Source of the DNA: Dactylorhiza incarnata
Lineage: Eukaryota; Streptophyta; Magnoliopsida; Asparagales; Orchidaceae
Direction: 5' to 3'
DNA length: 64,000 nucleotides
NCBI GenBank assembly: GCA_033032865.1
Contig: JAWHQI010000170.1
Location: forward strand, 4,415,501-4,479,500
The notes below the pieces were generated by a model, which was given only the letters and a program-made list of their open reading frames with translations, ran no database searches and was not told where the DNA came from. A program made the position numbers and the translations under genes. This document shows positions 10,365 through 21,296 of the stretch, piece after piece; the stretch's first letter is position 1, and every line of letters starts with the position of its first letter.

Positions 10365-11450
10365 GTCGAGCACTCCAAAAGAAATTTTTGTAGGACATAG
10401 CCGTAGATTCGCATGTGAGATCAGATTCATCTAATATCCAGAAGCGCATAAAGGAAGTAAAGAGATTCGCTAGGAGAGCCACGGGAACCCTAGATATTTC
10501 TTGGCGCATTCACATAAGGGAAGAAGATAGAAGATTTTTGTTTCTATGGGGCAGGCGCAAATATCATATTTCTCGGCTTTCTTAGTACAATAAAAAAAAG
10601 GAGGAGAGACTTTAGTAATCTATGAACCATGCAATATCTTTATCATGTAGTAAATATCATTAGTGCTATTTCTAGATTAATCACATCAAGTAATTAAAGT
10701 GAATAAACAATAATCTCATTCTTTTTCTATTGTGCTCCCTTTACTTTGACAACATCATATCATGATTTTCAAACATTTGTTGTCAGAGCAATGTTGAATT
10801 TATTTTATAAATAAAGTAGGTCATATATTTTTGTATTATATTGTTATGTATTATATTTTATATTATGTATTTTAAGTCTAATTTGACTCATAAGTTATAA
10901 ATACATAGCTTGAAAATTTCAACGGTTCTTCAAGCAACGATTGGGCTCTTAAGCACCTAATCTGCATGGATGGCCGGCTTGGAGTATGTTATTTGGCTCA
11001 TTAATTAGCCACTCCCGCCCGGCCTACTTCGACTCATTGACTAGTTCTTGAAGTATATATATATAACAAATCATGTAAAAAAATTTAACACTGATATATC
11101 TTTTTTATCCTTAGCACAAAAAATGAATGTCTTTGAGCTTCTTGTTATGAGGTGGAGGAGAGCCTCCATGCTATATTCATTACTTCTAGTTAGAAAATTA
11201 ATTCCAATGTCTGGTTCTATGTAATTACAGAAGAGTATACATGGAATTAACACTTTTAAAATCCTCCTCAAAAATGATAGATTTCTTTTTCTGCAATCAA
11301 ATAACATAAATTAAAACGATGCATTCTTCGAAATATTTTTTCCCCTTTTAAATCTACTACAAACATGCAAATGCTCGGTTGGATGTTTGAAATTAATGTT
11401 TGCAAGTATTAGGAGGTTTTCAGCCGAATTCGTGTTGCACAATTAAGGAC
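10365..11450. other. Continuation of kinase 3' flank (copy 1), no gene
   Basis: This stretch matches 13256-13700 plus 15363-16485. The match is interrupted in the second copy by the insertion stack at 13700-15362. I see no coding sequence, only AT-rich DNA and a short TA microsatellite near 11050. Confidence 0.75.
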
Positions 11451-12060
11451 TTACCTCACCATCGATAAATCAAACTCTTACAATACAACGGTGGTGATGG
11501 GAATTGAATTTTTCACACCGCTGGGACGACGGATTTGGGCTTGAACTTGGAAGACCGCCTGGGGGGATAAAATTTTTAGAGGCCAAAACAAGAGGGTGTT
11601 GGGAAACTTGGAGTAGAACAACAGAGAGGTATGCAATAAAACGGAAAAGATCGCTGCAAACGCCGGCGATTCAGGAACACTGGAACAGTCCAGATCGGAG
11701 TTGTAGCCGCACAAAACTAAACCAGAACTTAAGTCTTTCTTGCCCTAACACAAACACGCCTAAGCCTTATATATTAGCTTACAAAAGACCACAATACCCT
11801 TCAGGAAAACAGTAAATAACATATAAATTAAAACGATGCATCCCGCAGATTACTGTTGCTGCAGGTAGGCTCGCCGATTGCTTCGCCATGCTCCCCGATT
11901 GCTTCGCCAGAACTGCTCCAAGTGGACCCCACAACAGGGAAGCCGCAACTTATGTTCTTAAAAAGCAGAATAGAAGTACAGAACATAATTAGTTCAAGAC
12001 CAAGTCCGCATGACAATTGTTCAAAAGGCATGACATGACATATGAACGCTAATAATTAAG
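11451..12060. other. Intergenic segment shared with 55200-55440
   Basis: The parts around 11525-11605 and 11911-12050 match the sequence downstream of the third kinase copy (55205-55440). Between them 11609-11910 has no counterpart there and is flanked by AACT on both sides, so it is either an insertion here or a deletion in the other copy. No gene is recognisable. Confidence 0.6.
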
Positions 12061-12094
12061 ATTACATTTGTTTTCTTAATGCACCATATTATTT

Positions 12095-12490
12095 TATTGC
12101 CAAGGCCTTGTTGCTGAGCTCGTTTTGGCAAGCCGAAGACAGTTGAGAGCAGAACTCACCGCCGAGGTAAGCTCGAGCGCGGCGAACTTGATAGTGAACT
12201 CTGAAGGATCTTGCCTTGTTGAATCTGCCAGGAGTATGACGGTATGCTCATCACTGAAGAAGCGAGCTCTAGCTTGGTGAGATCATCGGTAGTATAGGCG
12301 AGTTCTCGAGCTCTAGCTTGATAAGCTCGCCGGTAGGCGGGCTCTAGAGCCTCCTTGCTTGACTTTCTTGTTCTCACATCTTCAAGTTAATGACCACTCT
12401 TTGGAGGTAAGGATCTCACCATTGAGTCGGGGCCCACCTTGACGAATATGAGTTGTACAATAATCACCAGGTCGGCTCTGCCAAAAGCTC
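12095..12490. repeat. LTR-like fragment of Gypsy family B
   Basis: The sequence from GCCTTGTTGCTGAGCTC through TTGTACAATAATCACC closely follows 56866-57250, which lies next to family B gag sequence in a rearranged element. Here no coding part is present, and it ends just before a kinase fragment at 12498. A truncated or solo LTR piece is the simplest reading. Confidence 0.6.
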
Positions 12491-12497
12491 GACTTTC

Positions 12498-12605
12498 TTG
12501 TTCTTTGAATGATTATAAAGAGCGCATGGAACTGGGAGATGTGATTGTTGAATTGAATGTTGTCCGGAAGGCATTTGAGAAGATACTTGATCAGTATATA
12601 GTTTG
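12498..12605 (+). pseudogene. C-terminal fragment of an LRR receptor kinase (copy 2)
   Basis: About 35 codons encode the last part of the same kinase (CSLNDYKERMELGD to DQYIV and TGA). They match 5173-5281 and 54573-54680. The rest of the gene is absent upstream, where the LTR-like fragment begins. The fragment is non-functional. Confidence 0.82.
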
Positions 12606-13699
12606 AGTAATGATAATTTGATTGGGAAAAGTGCAAGTATCATCGTTTATATATGTTGGGTGTATGATGAATGTGGAGGAAAAATAATTTTAATGTTGTT
12701 GAATGATGGTTGTACTCTGCATTTTTAGGTCTAGAATTACTCTATACAAAAGGGCAGTTTCTTGTAATAATGTATCATGACTAGGTTCAATAGGAAACCA
12801 TAGCGTAGCTGATGTGAAATGGTAAATTTTGAATCATGTAAATATATTCGTGTTATTTACTTTTTGCAGTTTTAGCTCACGTTTTGTTCTCTCTATTGGT
12901 CGTACGAGTCTTGTGAAGATTTATTTGGTATATTCAGATGGAATAATTTTCAGATGGCATAATTCGAAGATATTATGCATGGTCATCTATATTGTTTTAT
13001 TAACAAAAAAGCTAATACAATCCAATAGTTGACTTGAAATTGAGCAAATTTTTGAATTTGTATATCAAGAATCATTGTTGCATTCAAACCGTATTATTTC
13101 TGTTATTAATATCTTTGATTCCTCTGGTCGAACCGGTTCTTGGCCGAGCCATTACATGTTAGTTCGGGCGAGTGGTTCAGGCCTTGGCGAGTCCACTCGA
13201 TAATTATGTTTTTGAGAGTTACGAGATTTCATGATTATCAAGCAACATATGCTGAAGTCGAGCACGCCAAAAGAAATCTTTGTAGGGCATAGTCGTACAT
13301 TCACATGTGAGATCAGATTCATCTAATATCCAAAAGTGCATTAAGGAGGTTAAGAGAGTTGCTAGGAGAGTCACGGGAACCCTAGATATTTATTGGCGCA
13401 TTCACATAAGGGAGGAAGATAGAAGATTTTTGTTTCTATGAGGCAGACACAAATATCATATTACCAGGCTTTCTTGGTACAATAAAAAAACTAGTTATTT
13501 ATGAACCATGCAATATCTTTATCATGTAGTAAATATCATGAGTGCTATCTCTAGATTAATCACATCAAGTAATTAAAGCAAGTAAACAATAATCTCATTT
13601 TTTTTATTATGCTCCCTTTACTTTACTTTGACAGCATCATATATCATCATTTTCAAACAATTGTTGTCAGAGTCATGCTGATTTTTTTTATAAATAATG
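12606..13699. other. 3' flank of the kinase fragment (copy 2), no gene
   Basis: This segment is a close copy of 5282-5906 joined to 10365-10820. At about 13250-13262 it contains the uninterrupted target of the PIF/Harbinger element. No coding sequence is seen. Confidence 0.75.
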
Positions 13700-14260
13700 T
13701 GTTATGAACAAGATTTTGAGAACCGGACCGGAGAACGAACCAGTGAGATCAGAGGTTCAAGGTTGGACCGGTTGGATCGGTCGGACCGGGGTTGAACCGT
13801 GACATTAGATAATATAATAAATATTAAAATTATCTATTATAATTTAACTTATCCATATATTTTTAATAAAAATAATAGGAATAAAGATAGTCAAAATTAT
13901 ATAAAATATTTTCATAAATAATAATATATTTTGCTATTATCTAAAATCTCAATATTAGTATTTTATCACGTATAATAAGTTATCAAATTTATTATGAAAA
14001 TTAAACTTTAACTTTTAATTAAGTAGACGGACACATCTTGACTATACAAAGAATTTTTTTGTTTAAATATGATATATATTAATTAAAAATATAAATTGTA
14101 TATACTAATTACAAATAGTTTCGGTATATCCTTTATATATATATAAGTTAAGAAGAATAAATTTATTACAAATATGAATAATAATAATATTATATGTTAA
14201 TTAATACGAATATTAACTGTATATATATAATATAATTCAAAGAAAACAAATAGAATATGT

Positions 14261-14434
14261 TGGTGTAGTGGTTATGAATTTTGTATCTTGTTGGAGGTCA
14301 CCGGTTCGAAACTCAGCATTGATTGGTTTTTATAAATCTAGTCTTTATATTAGTCCCACATCGCAAAATTCAATATATGATGTCTCCATATCCCTATAAA
14401 AGACAGAGAGCAGCACCACAAAAGTTTTTAAAAA
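14261..14434 (+). mobile_element. Candidate tRNA-derived SINE or tRNA-like insertion
   Basis: TGGTGTAGTGG at 14261-14271 matches the pol III A box at all but one position, and GGTTCGAAACT at 14303-14313 matches the B box at all but one. The spacing of about 31 bp between them fits a tRNA promoter. AATATGT lies on both sides (14254-14260 and 14435-14441) and could be a target-site duplication. The 3' part is A/T-rich. The body starts unusually close to the A box, so the 5' boundary may be wrong. A chance tRNA-like stretch in AT-rich DNA cannot be excluded. Confidence 0.42.
14352..14402 (+). promoter_or_regulatory. snRNA-type promoter motif pair (USE-like plus TATA)
   Basis: AGTCCCACATCG at 14352-14363 contains a perfect plant snRNA upstream sequence element (RTCCCACATCG). 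TATAAAAG follows at 14395-14402, 31 bp after the element ends. This is close to the spacing of RNA polymerase II snRNA genes and longer than that of polymerase III ones. No snRNA sequence is recognisable downstream. The motif lies inside a repeat, so function is doubtful. Confidence 0.4.
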
Positions 14435-15362
14435 AATATGTATATATTTTAATGCCCCGCCCAAGAACCGCCCGGTTGAGGTAAACCCGTTCCGGTTCGC
14501 GGTTTTACGGGTGGACCGTCCGGTTCGCCGGTTCTTGACCGGTTCTCGGTGGAAGCGGTTTTAGACCCCTAACCGGACCGCATAGTCCACCGGTTCACGG
14601 TCCGACTGGTTGAACCGGCCGGTCCGGTCCGGTTTTCAAAACGTTGGTTATGAAAACTGATCCGAGTGCATATGAAAAATCATGTTCCAAAATATTTTAC
14701 TAACGGCCAAAATAACGAAGAACGGTAAGCACAAAAATTAGATAAAAAAATAAAAGCAAGCACCGCAATCAAGGACACCTGATGTAAAGTGATTCCACGA
14801 AATTGGTACGTCCACTGTGCAGACAGAGAAAAATTTACTATTAATTTCTCAAACATGCAATACGACTAAAATGGAGGAGAAGAATAGATCGAGAATATGA
14901 TGGAAATCTCGAGTCCTCCAAGATCCGGTCATACACTTTGCAACGAGAAAACAGTTTCGGCGGCGAGAGAAGAAGCCGACTGGAAGAAGAACTCCGCAGG
15001 GGAAACCGGCTAGGCGATGGCCGACCGAAATCCGCTAAACCACCGAAGAAAATCTGTTGCTCTGCACACTCCTAAGGGTGGCCGGTCACACCTATTTAAG
15101 GAGGATGAAACCCTAAGAGGGTACGTAAGGAGGATGAGCCGGCTCAATAATGAAAGAAGATCAATCCCTTCCCAAAAAAATCCTCCATCAAACACCAGAA
15201 TAAAGGGGATGCCAAATTTGGAGCGATCTCCAAATAATAGTGGGGCCTGCCAGGAGAAAAATTAGGCGGAACATAGGGAATTCTAATACAAGGAGCCACG
15301 AATTGAGCAGTCTCCAAAAAAGACGCCAGCAAAGAAAGGAAAGATGCGTCGTTACCACAACA

Positions 15363-16485
15363 ATAATGTAGGTAACATATTTTGTATTATATTGTTATCT
15401 AATATATATTATATATTTTAAGTTTAATTTGACTCATAAGTTATGATTGCATAACTTGAAAATTTCAACAATTCCTCATGCAACAAATGTGCTCATGAGC
15501 ACCTAATTCTGCATGGATGGCCGGCTTGGACTATGTTATTTGGCTCATTAATTAGACACTCCCGCCCGGCCTACTTCGACTCATTGACGAGTTCTTGAAG
15601 TATGTATGTGTGTCAGTGTGTGTGTGTGTATATATATATGAACAACATATATGTCAATTGGCTTCATGTCAGTGTATTGAAGAAGAGACAATATTTAACA
15701 TATTATTATGAGTGTTAAGTTGTTATAACCGAATCACTTTTGGCTATTAGCAAATAACTCTTTTTTCAAATGGTTATTAGGAAACATTATCGTTATTAAC
15801 AAATTATGTAATAAAAAAAATTAAATAATAAATTTTCTAAGCAATTATACAAAAAACATGGCTATAAAGATTAATTTGAATATTTCTATGCAACAAAATA
15901 TAACAAAACACTCTCCAAAAAAGATTGAATGATATGGAGAGTTTTTCCACCATGTTGATATGAAATCATTCTACCTCTCTAAAATAGTCTTATATTCATT
16001 CTGCAAAAAATGGTAAAACCGAAACATTGTGAACAAGTTGTAAATAAATTTTAAAAAGTCAAATATGAGCTTAAACTGATGTATCTTTTTATCTTTAGCT
16101 AAATCTTTTTATCTTTGTAGCGTATGTATACACAAAAACTGAATGTGCTTGGTCTCCGGAACAGCATTGAGCTTTTAGAATGAGGTGGAGGAGAGTCTCC
16201 ATGCTATATTGATTTCGCCGGAGATTGGCTTCATTACTTCTAGTTTGAAAACTAATTCCAATATCTGGCTTTACGTAAGTAGAGAAGAGCATACATGGAA
16301 CACTTTATAAATCCTCCTCAAAAATGATAGATTTCTTTTTCTGCAATCAAATTGAGTTGGCTAAAAAGATCAACATACTTCGAAATATTTTTCCCCTTTT
16401 AAATCTACTATGATTTAGGGTTTTAGATGTTTGAAATTGATGTTTGTAAGTATTAGGAGTTTTTCAGCCGAATTTGTGTTCAGAA
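15363..16485. other. Continuation of kinase 3' flank (copy 2), no gene
   Basis: The sequence matches 10820-11430 with additional material in the middle (about 15640-16080). A GT/TA microsatellite lies at 15609-15640. No coding sequence is seen. The match ends abruptly at about 16480, where different sequence begins. Confidence 0.7.
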
Positions 16486-17185
16486 GTGAGCTCTAATTTC
16501 CAGATCTACCTGAGTTTATGCCCGTCTTTATCTGTAGGTGGTAGTAAGTAGGATGGTATTAAAAAATCAAGATGAAGAAGTGCAGAAAAAAATATTGCGA
16601 CTTTTATTTTAATATGTTGTGACTTTTTAATTGCTGTTTGGTGAAAGAAAAAAACGGAAATAATAGAGCAGTTACAGCAGCGGACAGTTTTTTATTGTTG
16701 TGTGGTGTCGGTTTCTAGCAGCGGACAGTCTTTTTGTGAAAAGGTGTTTTCCCCTTCATCAAAAAAAACTTCTGTACGAATACAAAAAAGAAAAAAAAGG
16801 GTGTAGAGTTTCTTTTCCTTGTTGGTGATAGAAGTGCTGCCACTTTTTAAAAAAGTTCCAAATATAGGAGGCTATTAGAGTTTTCTTCTTCTAGTGAGAT
16901 TCCTGACTGCTATATGATTCAAGAGAGAACATCTCCATCTTCAAAGAAGTGAGAGCAGGCCGACATGTTTATTTGGAATCCTCTCCATCTTCGTGTTTTT
17001 TTTATTCTCTCCGTTTATTTGGAGTTCTCTCCGGTTGTAAACATGTATTACTTTTGAAATCTTGATTTAAATTTGTGTTGTGTGGAGTTATCTCATTTGG
17101 GTTTATCATTGTTGGTTTTTTCATTGTGATTGAGATCGGATATTGTGCAAGTGGTGAAGTGTTCCTGGGCACATAAATTTTTACA
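16486..17185 (+). repeat. Probable remnant of the 5' LTR of a Ty1/Copia element (C)
   Basis: The stretch ends in TTTTTACA directly before a tRNA-Met-type primer-binding site, which is where a Copia 5' LTR should end. It contains poly-purine and poly-pyrimidine tracts and a duplicated word (AGCAGCGGACAGT at 16677 and 16717). I cannot place its left end or find a partner LTR. Confidence 0.45.
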
Positions 17186-17197
17186 TGGTATCAAAGC
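17186..17197 (+). other. Copia primer-binding site (tRNA-iMet type)
   Basis: TGGTATCAAAGC differs from the standard Copia primer-binding site TGGTATCAGAGC at one base. It lies 59 bp upstream of the gag ATG. Confidence 0.75.
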
Positions 17198-17256
17198 AAC
17201 GAATGTTGTAGAGAGACTAAGTTCTTTCGTGTTGCAAATATTAGAATTTCCCATCA

Positions 17257-18579
17257 ATGGAAGGCAGTGGGAGTTCCCAGGGTTTGGGGATCGATATGCT
17301 CACACACACAAATTTCAAGAAGTGGAAGTCATGCTTGGAGAGTTAATTGTTGGGAGAAGATTTATGGGACGTTGTTGGTGGAGACGCACAAACAGAGGTA
17401 GTGGCGACTACGATGAATGCTCGAGATGTCAGGATCTGAAAGAAGATGAATACGAAAGCAGAGTTCACTCTGAAAAGAGTTATCTCACCGGACTTGTTTG
17501 ATCACATCATAGGGTGCAAATCGGTGTCGGAGATTTGGGCAGTCCTTGATGGTTTGTTCAACAAGAAGAATGTGACAAGACTGCAGTTTCTGGAAAATAA
17601 GTTGGCGAAAGCAAATCAGGGAGAGCTTTTCATCTCGGTTTATTTCCTGAAGATGAAGAATCTGTGTGCGGAGATTGCCGCATTGAATCCGGAAGAGCCA
17701 ATTTCTGAGGTGAAGTTGAAGAGACACATTATCTGGGGGTTGTGGAAGGAGTATTTATCTTTTGTCACAGTGGTGCAAGGATGGGCTACTCAAGCATCCC
17801 TGATGGAGTTGGAGAATCTCTTGGCGTCTCAGGAGAGTTTGGCTAGACAGATGGCGGGGGTGTCTATCTCTAGTGAAGGGAGCGATGTTTTGTACACCGG
17901 GAAGAAGAAACATTGGGATAGGAAGAAAAAGCATAATGACGAAGAAGGTTCTTCTACCTCATATAGAGAGGGCGGTGCTCATTTCCCTCCCAGGAATGAT
18001 GGAGGAAAGAAGAATGTCAGGTGCTTCAGATGCAACAAGGTTGGACACTACAAGCGTGATTGTAAAGTCAACCTCACACTGGGTCATGCAGCAGAGAAGG
18101 AGGAAGGTGCAAAGGAAGACGAAGATTGGGGGAGGTGTTGGCTTGCGGAGAAAGTCTCCAATGTGGACATCTTGGTCTCGGTGAACTTCGAAGACGATTG
18201 GATCGTCGATTCCGGATGTGGAAATCACCTTATCGGTGACGGGTCCAAGTTCTCATCTCTGTGGAAGTATGATGGATGTGATGTTATCGTGACGACATGT
18301 AACACAGTTCATCTGGTGGAACAATAGGGGACTGTGACAGTTGGCAGTGATAGGAGTGCACTTACATTGAAGAGTGTGTATCATGTGTCGGGCATGAAGA
18401 ATAACTTGTTTTCAGTGACGAATGCAGTTGATGTTGGATACCACGTGTTATTTGGGCCGAAGGAGGTGAAGTTCCTATGGAACTTAGATTCGGTGAAGGC
18501 GGAGGTGACTCACATTGGAAGGTGGGTTCGGGATCCAGTTAACATTACCACCCACCGTGCTACAGTTTCCAAGGTGTAA
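17257..18579 (+). pseudogene. Ty1/Copia gag and protease start, truncated and broken (element C)
   Basis: From the ATG at 17257 the plus strand encodes a Copia gag that begins like the gag at 58130 (GLGIDMLTHTNFKKW versus GLGIELLTQTNYKKW). In-frame stops occur near 17342 (TAA, where the other copy has Tyr) and near 17437 (TGA before KKMNTKAEF). The long open part (17446-18327) holds the UBN2-type gag domain, a CX2CX4HX4C zinc knuckle (CFRCNKVGHYKRDC), and the protease motif WIVDSGCGNH. A further stop (18325-18327) precedes the rest of the protease, which runs to 18579. Integrase, reverse transcriptase and RNase H are missing, so the element is a 5' fragment. Confidence 0.85.
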
Positions 18580-20677
18580 ATAGTCCTCAATATCCGGTTA
18601 GTGCTAGGATCTGTGAGAGAAGATTACAATTGATTCATCAGTTTGAGTACAACAATTAGTATGTGCGCTTCGGACGGCATGCATATTCTATATGAACACA
18701 ATTTCATATAAGTGACATACTAGCCAACGCATAAAGGGAAATTATTTTGCACCGCACACCATAACTCACTAGATATTAAAACAAAAAGACCAATGGTAGG
18801 AGGCATAAAGAAGGATGCACCGCCAAAGATAGCTCATGCAAATCTACTGTCATACTCTAAAATTTATGAAACTCACCTCTCATCTTTAGAATATCATTTT
18901 CTGAAGAGTCCTCCAAACATGTAAAGTGGATAAAAATAAAGAGAGTGCATAAATTAGAAATATTACTAACCTGAAAATAGATTGCAACTATGTTCTTCAG
19001 AAATCAGAAATATGGACCTGAAAATAGATTACAAGCTCTTAGTTTGAAATCTCATTAATCAAGAGCAAGAATAATTTAGTTATCTGAGGATAAAAAATAA
19101 AAAAAAAACAAGAGTACTTAAGAACATGCAATTAACATGAAATTATTTTGAACAACCTGATCTTGAAGTGCGAACAAAGAGATTACATACTTGGAGGCTG
19201 GAGGCGTATAAAAAATAGATGTTGGTTTGGGACGCAAGTTGCATCAACTGCCAAGCATGCTCGTAGACTTTATGTTTGGCACTGACGATATGGATTAAGT
19301 AGGAAATAACTCAACATGATTTGATTGTTGATTAGAACCTTTATTTTGATCTATAAGATGGATTGAAATGAGAATAATACAACATGATGTGATTCTTGAT
19401 TAGAACGTTTATTTTGATCTACCAGAGCGTGAAGCATCAATACGAAAAACCAACAATACATTAACAATTAATTAGGCATGGTTGATGATCTGAACATAGA
19501 CAATAACCAACAATAATAAATTGCGCCTGACAACCATAGGAACTACTAGCAGCTCAGATCCAACATAGAATTAATAGCTTATTGTTTAGAAGACACTACA
19601 TAATAGTTGTAGTTGCATGTAAATCTAAATTAAATGGCAAAGAATTATACAGCTTTGAAAACTCTGTTTTCATAATCGTCATCAACAGTCTCATCAGAAC
19701 TAAATCATGTCAGTGATGACCGAGGTGTTAAATCTAGAGTACTCAAATCACCTTGAAAAAATTTCATCCATATTGACCCTAACTCAAGATCAATTGACCC
19801 TAAATCCCATGTCTCAACACAACTGGGCAATAGAATTCATTCTGCTACATATACACTGGAGAAAATATTCATGTATTATTTGAGATTTACTGATGAACAA
19901 ACCCTTACACCGCAGATAGGCTTATTAGATCTCTAGTAAAACATCAAAATGTGCACAACCTTGCAAACATTGCACCAATCTGGCAAGTAGGCTCAGGAAA
20001 CTCCTTTTCTAAATTTATCGACCTAGAGTAAATAAAAGACTGAGCATTAAATCAACAATCAAGTAGCAGCAATCCCATTTTAGAATCAAGATTTGATGCA
20101 TAGATCGCCGCCCAAATAGAAGCATCGACCTCACATAGAATGACTTGGACTGGAATGGTTGTTATTGAGGAAGACAGAAAATAGCTATAGAATCCTATTC
20201 ACAACAGAAAATACAGAACATCGAGCCTTCGATGAAGAAGTGATTACAGCCTGCAATGGTGGAAAAGGAGAGTCCAATGATCATCGTGGCAGGTAGAAAT
20301 GGGGAAAATTGGAAACAAGAAATCACCGAAAATGGAGACTGGAGGGAGGAGCGACTGTGAGGGGCGGAGTCGAGATTAAATAAGAGAACTAGAGAGCTCT
20401 AATCCTCGATTCCTCGCCTAGTCGCATGGCCTCCTAGTCCTCGTCGTTCTGGATCTGGAGAGAAAACGCCATTGGAAGAGGTAGCACAGTTGAATACTTG
20501 AAAAAGACTAGGGCATCGCAGAGGAAGGAGGCTCACAAGCGGGATTCACGATTATTTACGCAGAGGAAGGAGGCTCGCTGATATCGCCGCAGGAGAGCGT
20601 CGATCGTAAAGGCTCCCAAACTGGAGGAAAGGGGTTTCGCACGAGGGTTAGGGCTCCGGGGTGGGGGTTGTGCAGTT
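18580..20677. other. No identified gene
   Basis: About 2.1 kb without a supportable coding region. The first 1.7 kb is AT-rich and includes a short imperfect direct repeat of about 50 bp (19313-19365 and 19381-19430). From about 20340 to 20660 the base composition turns G/C-richer, and CGCAGAGGAAGGAGGCTC occurs twice (about 20517 and 20557). This could be a leader or promoter remnant, but nothing is recognisable. Confidence 0.5.
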
Positions 20678-21296
20678 TTAATTAAAAGCGATTGTTAAAT
20701 GCAGGCCGGATTTGGCTAAAAAATGATGCTAGAGCAATATTAAATGCTAGCTGGTTTTGGCTATATGCAGGTCACAGTTTTTTAAAAAAAGGTATCATTT
20801 TTCCTTTTCAACCTGTAGCCGTCGGACGAGATCGAGCTTCCTCTCTGATCTCCTCTCCCTCCTCCGGCGACTCCGGTCGGTGATCCTCTCCGGCCGACCA
20901 CCTCCTTTCCTTCTCCGGCCGGCGAGCTTCTCCCCCTTCCTCTGCATCTGAATTTAATTAAATGATAGTGTTCTGTGCATAAATAAAGCCTAGTGTTTTT
21001 GTGATTTTACACGTCTTTTGAAGCCTTGAAAGGGATGGTCACAAACATATTTTTTGTGATATATAGAATCAAAATGATTATAGTATTAAGCTGCTAATAT
21101 AAATTCCATTTTATTTTAAAAAAACTGTGGCCTATAATCATTTTTATTCTAGTAATCATTTTGTTTCTACATTATCAAAATGAGTTTTTTTTATTTTAAA
21201 TCACATTTTATTTTAAAACTGTGGCATATAATTATTTTAAAAAAACTGTGGCCTGTAATTATTTTATTTTAAAAAAACTGTCGCCGCAAACATATT

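Larger units (their letters stand above)
13709..14646. mobile_element. Non-autonomous hAT element (MITE-like), 938 bp
   Basis: An exact 8-bp direct repeat, GTTATGAA, flanks the unit (13701-13708 and 14647-14654), the length expected for hAT. The left end begins CAAGATTTTGAGAACCGG and the right end, on the minus strand, CAACGTTTTGAAAACCGG. The terminal inverted repeats continue as degenerate ACCGG-rich sequence for more than 50 bp. The centre is AT-rich, has no transposase and carries a SINE-like unit. It is nested inside the insertion 13700-15362. Confidence 0.82.
13700..15362. mobile_element. Solo-LTR-like insertion carrying a nested hAT MITE
   Basis: Relative to the paralogous segment near 10815, about 1.66 kb is inserted here. 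It starts TGTTATG and ends CCACAACA, consistent with TG...CA LTR ends. The sequence AATAATGT is present at both sides (13693-13700 and 15362-15369). Without the nested hAT unit it is about 720 bp. It has a TATA-like CTATTTAAGG near 15090 and no open coding sequence. The duplication can be read as 6 bp (ATAATG) outside TG...CA ends or as 8 bp AATAATGT with a hAT-like element, so the class is uncertain. Deletion between direct repeats in the other copy is a third possibility. Confidence 0.5.

Noticed and set aside
19612..19625. CACTACATAATAG as a possible left end of the CACTA element
   Set aside because: It lacks the following AAGAAAAA and GCGGC subterminal motifs, so it is not a match for the end at 32592.
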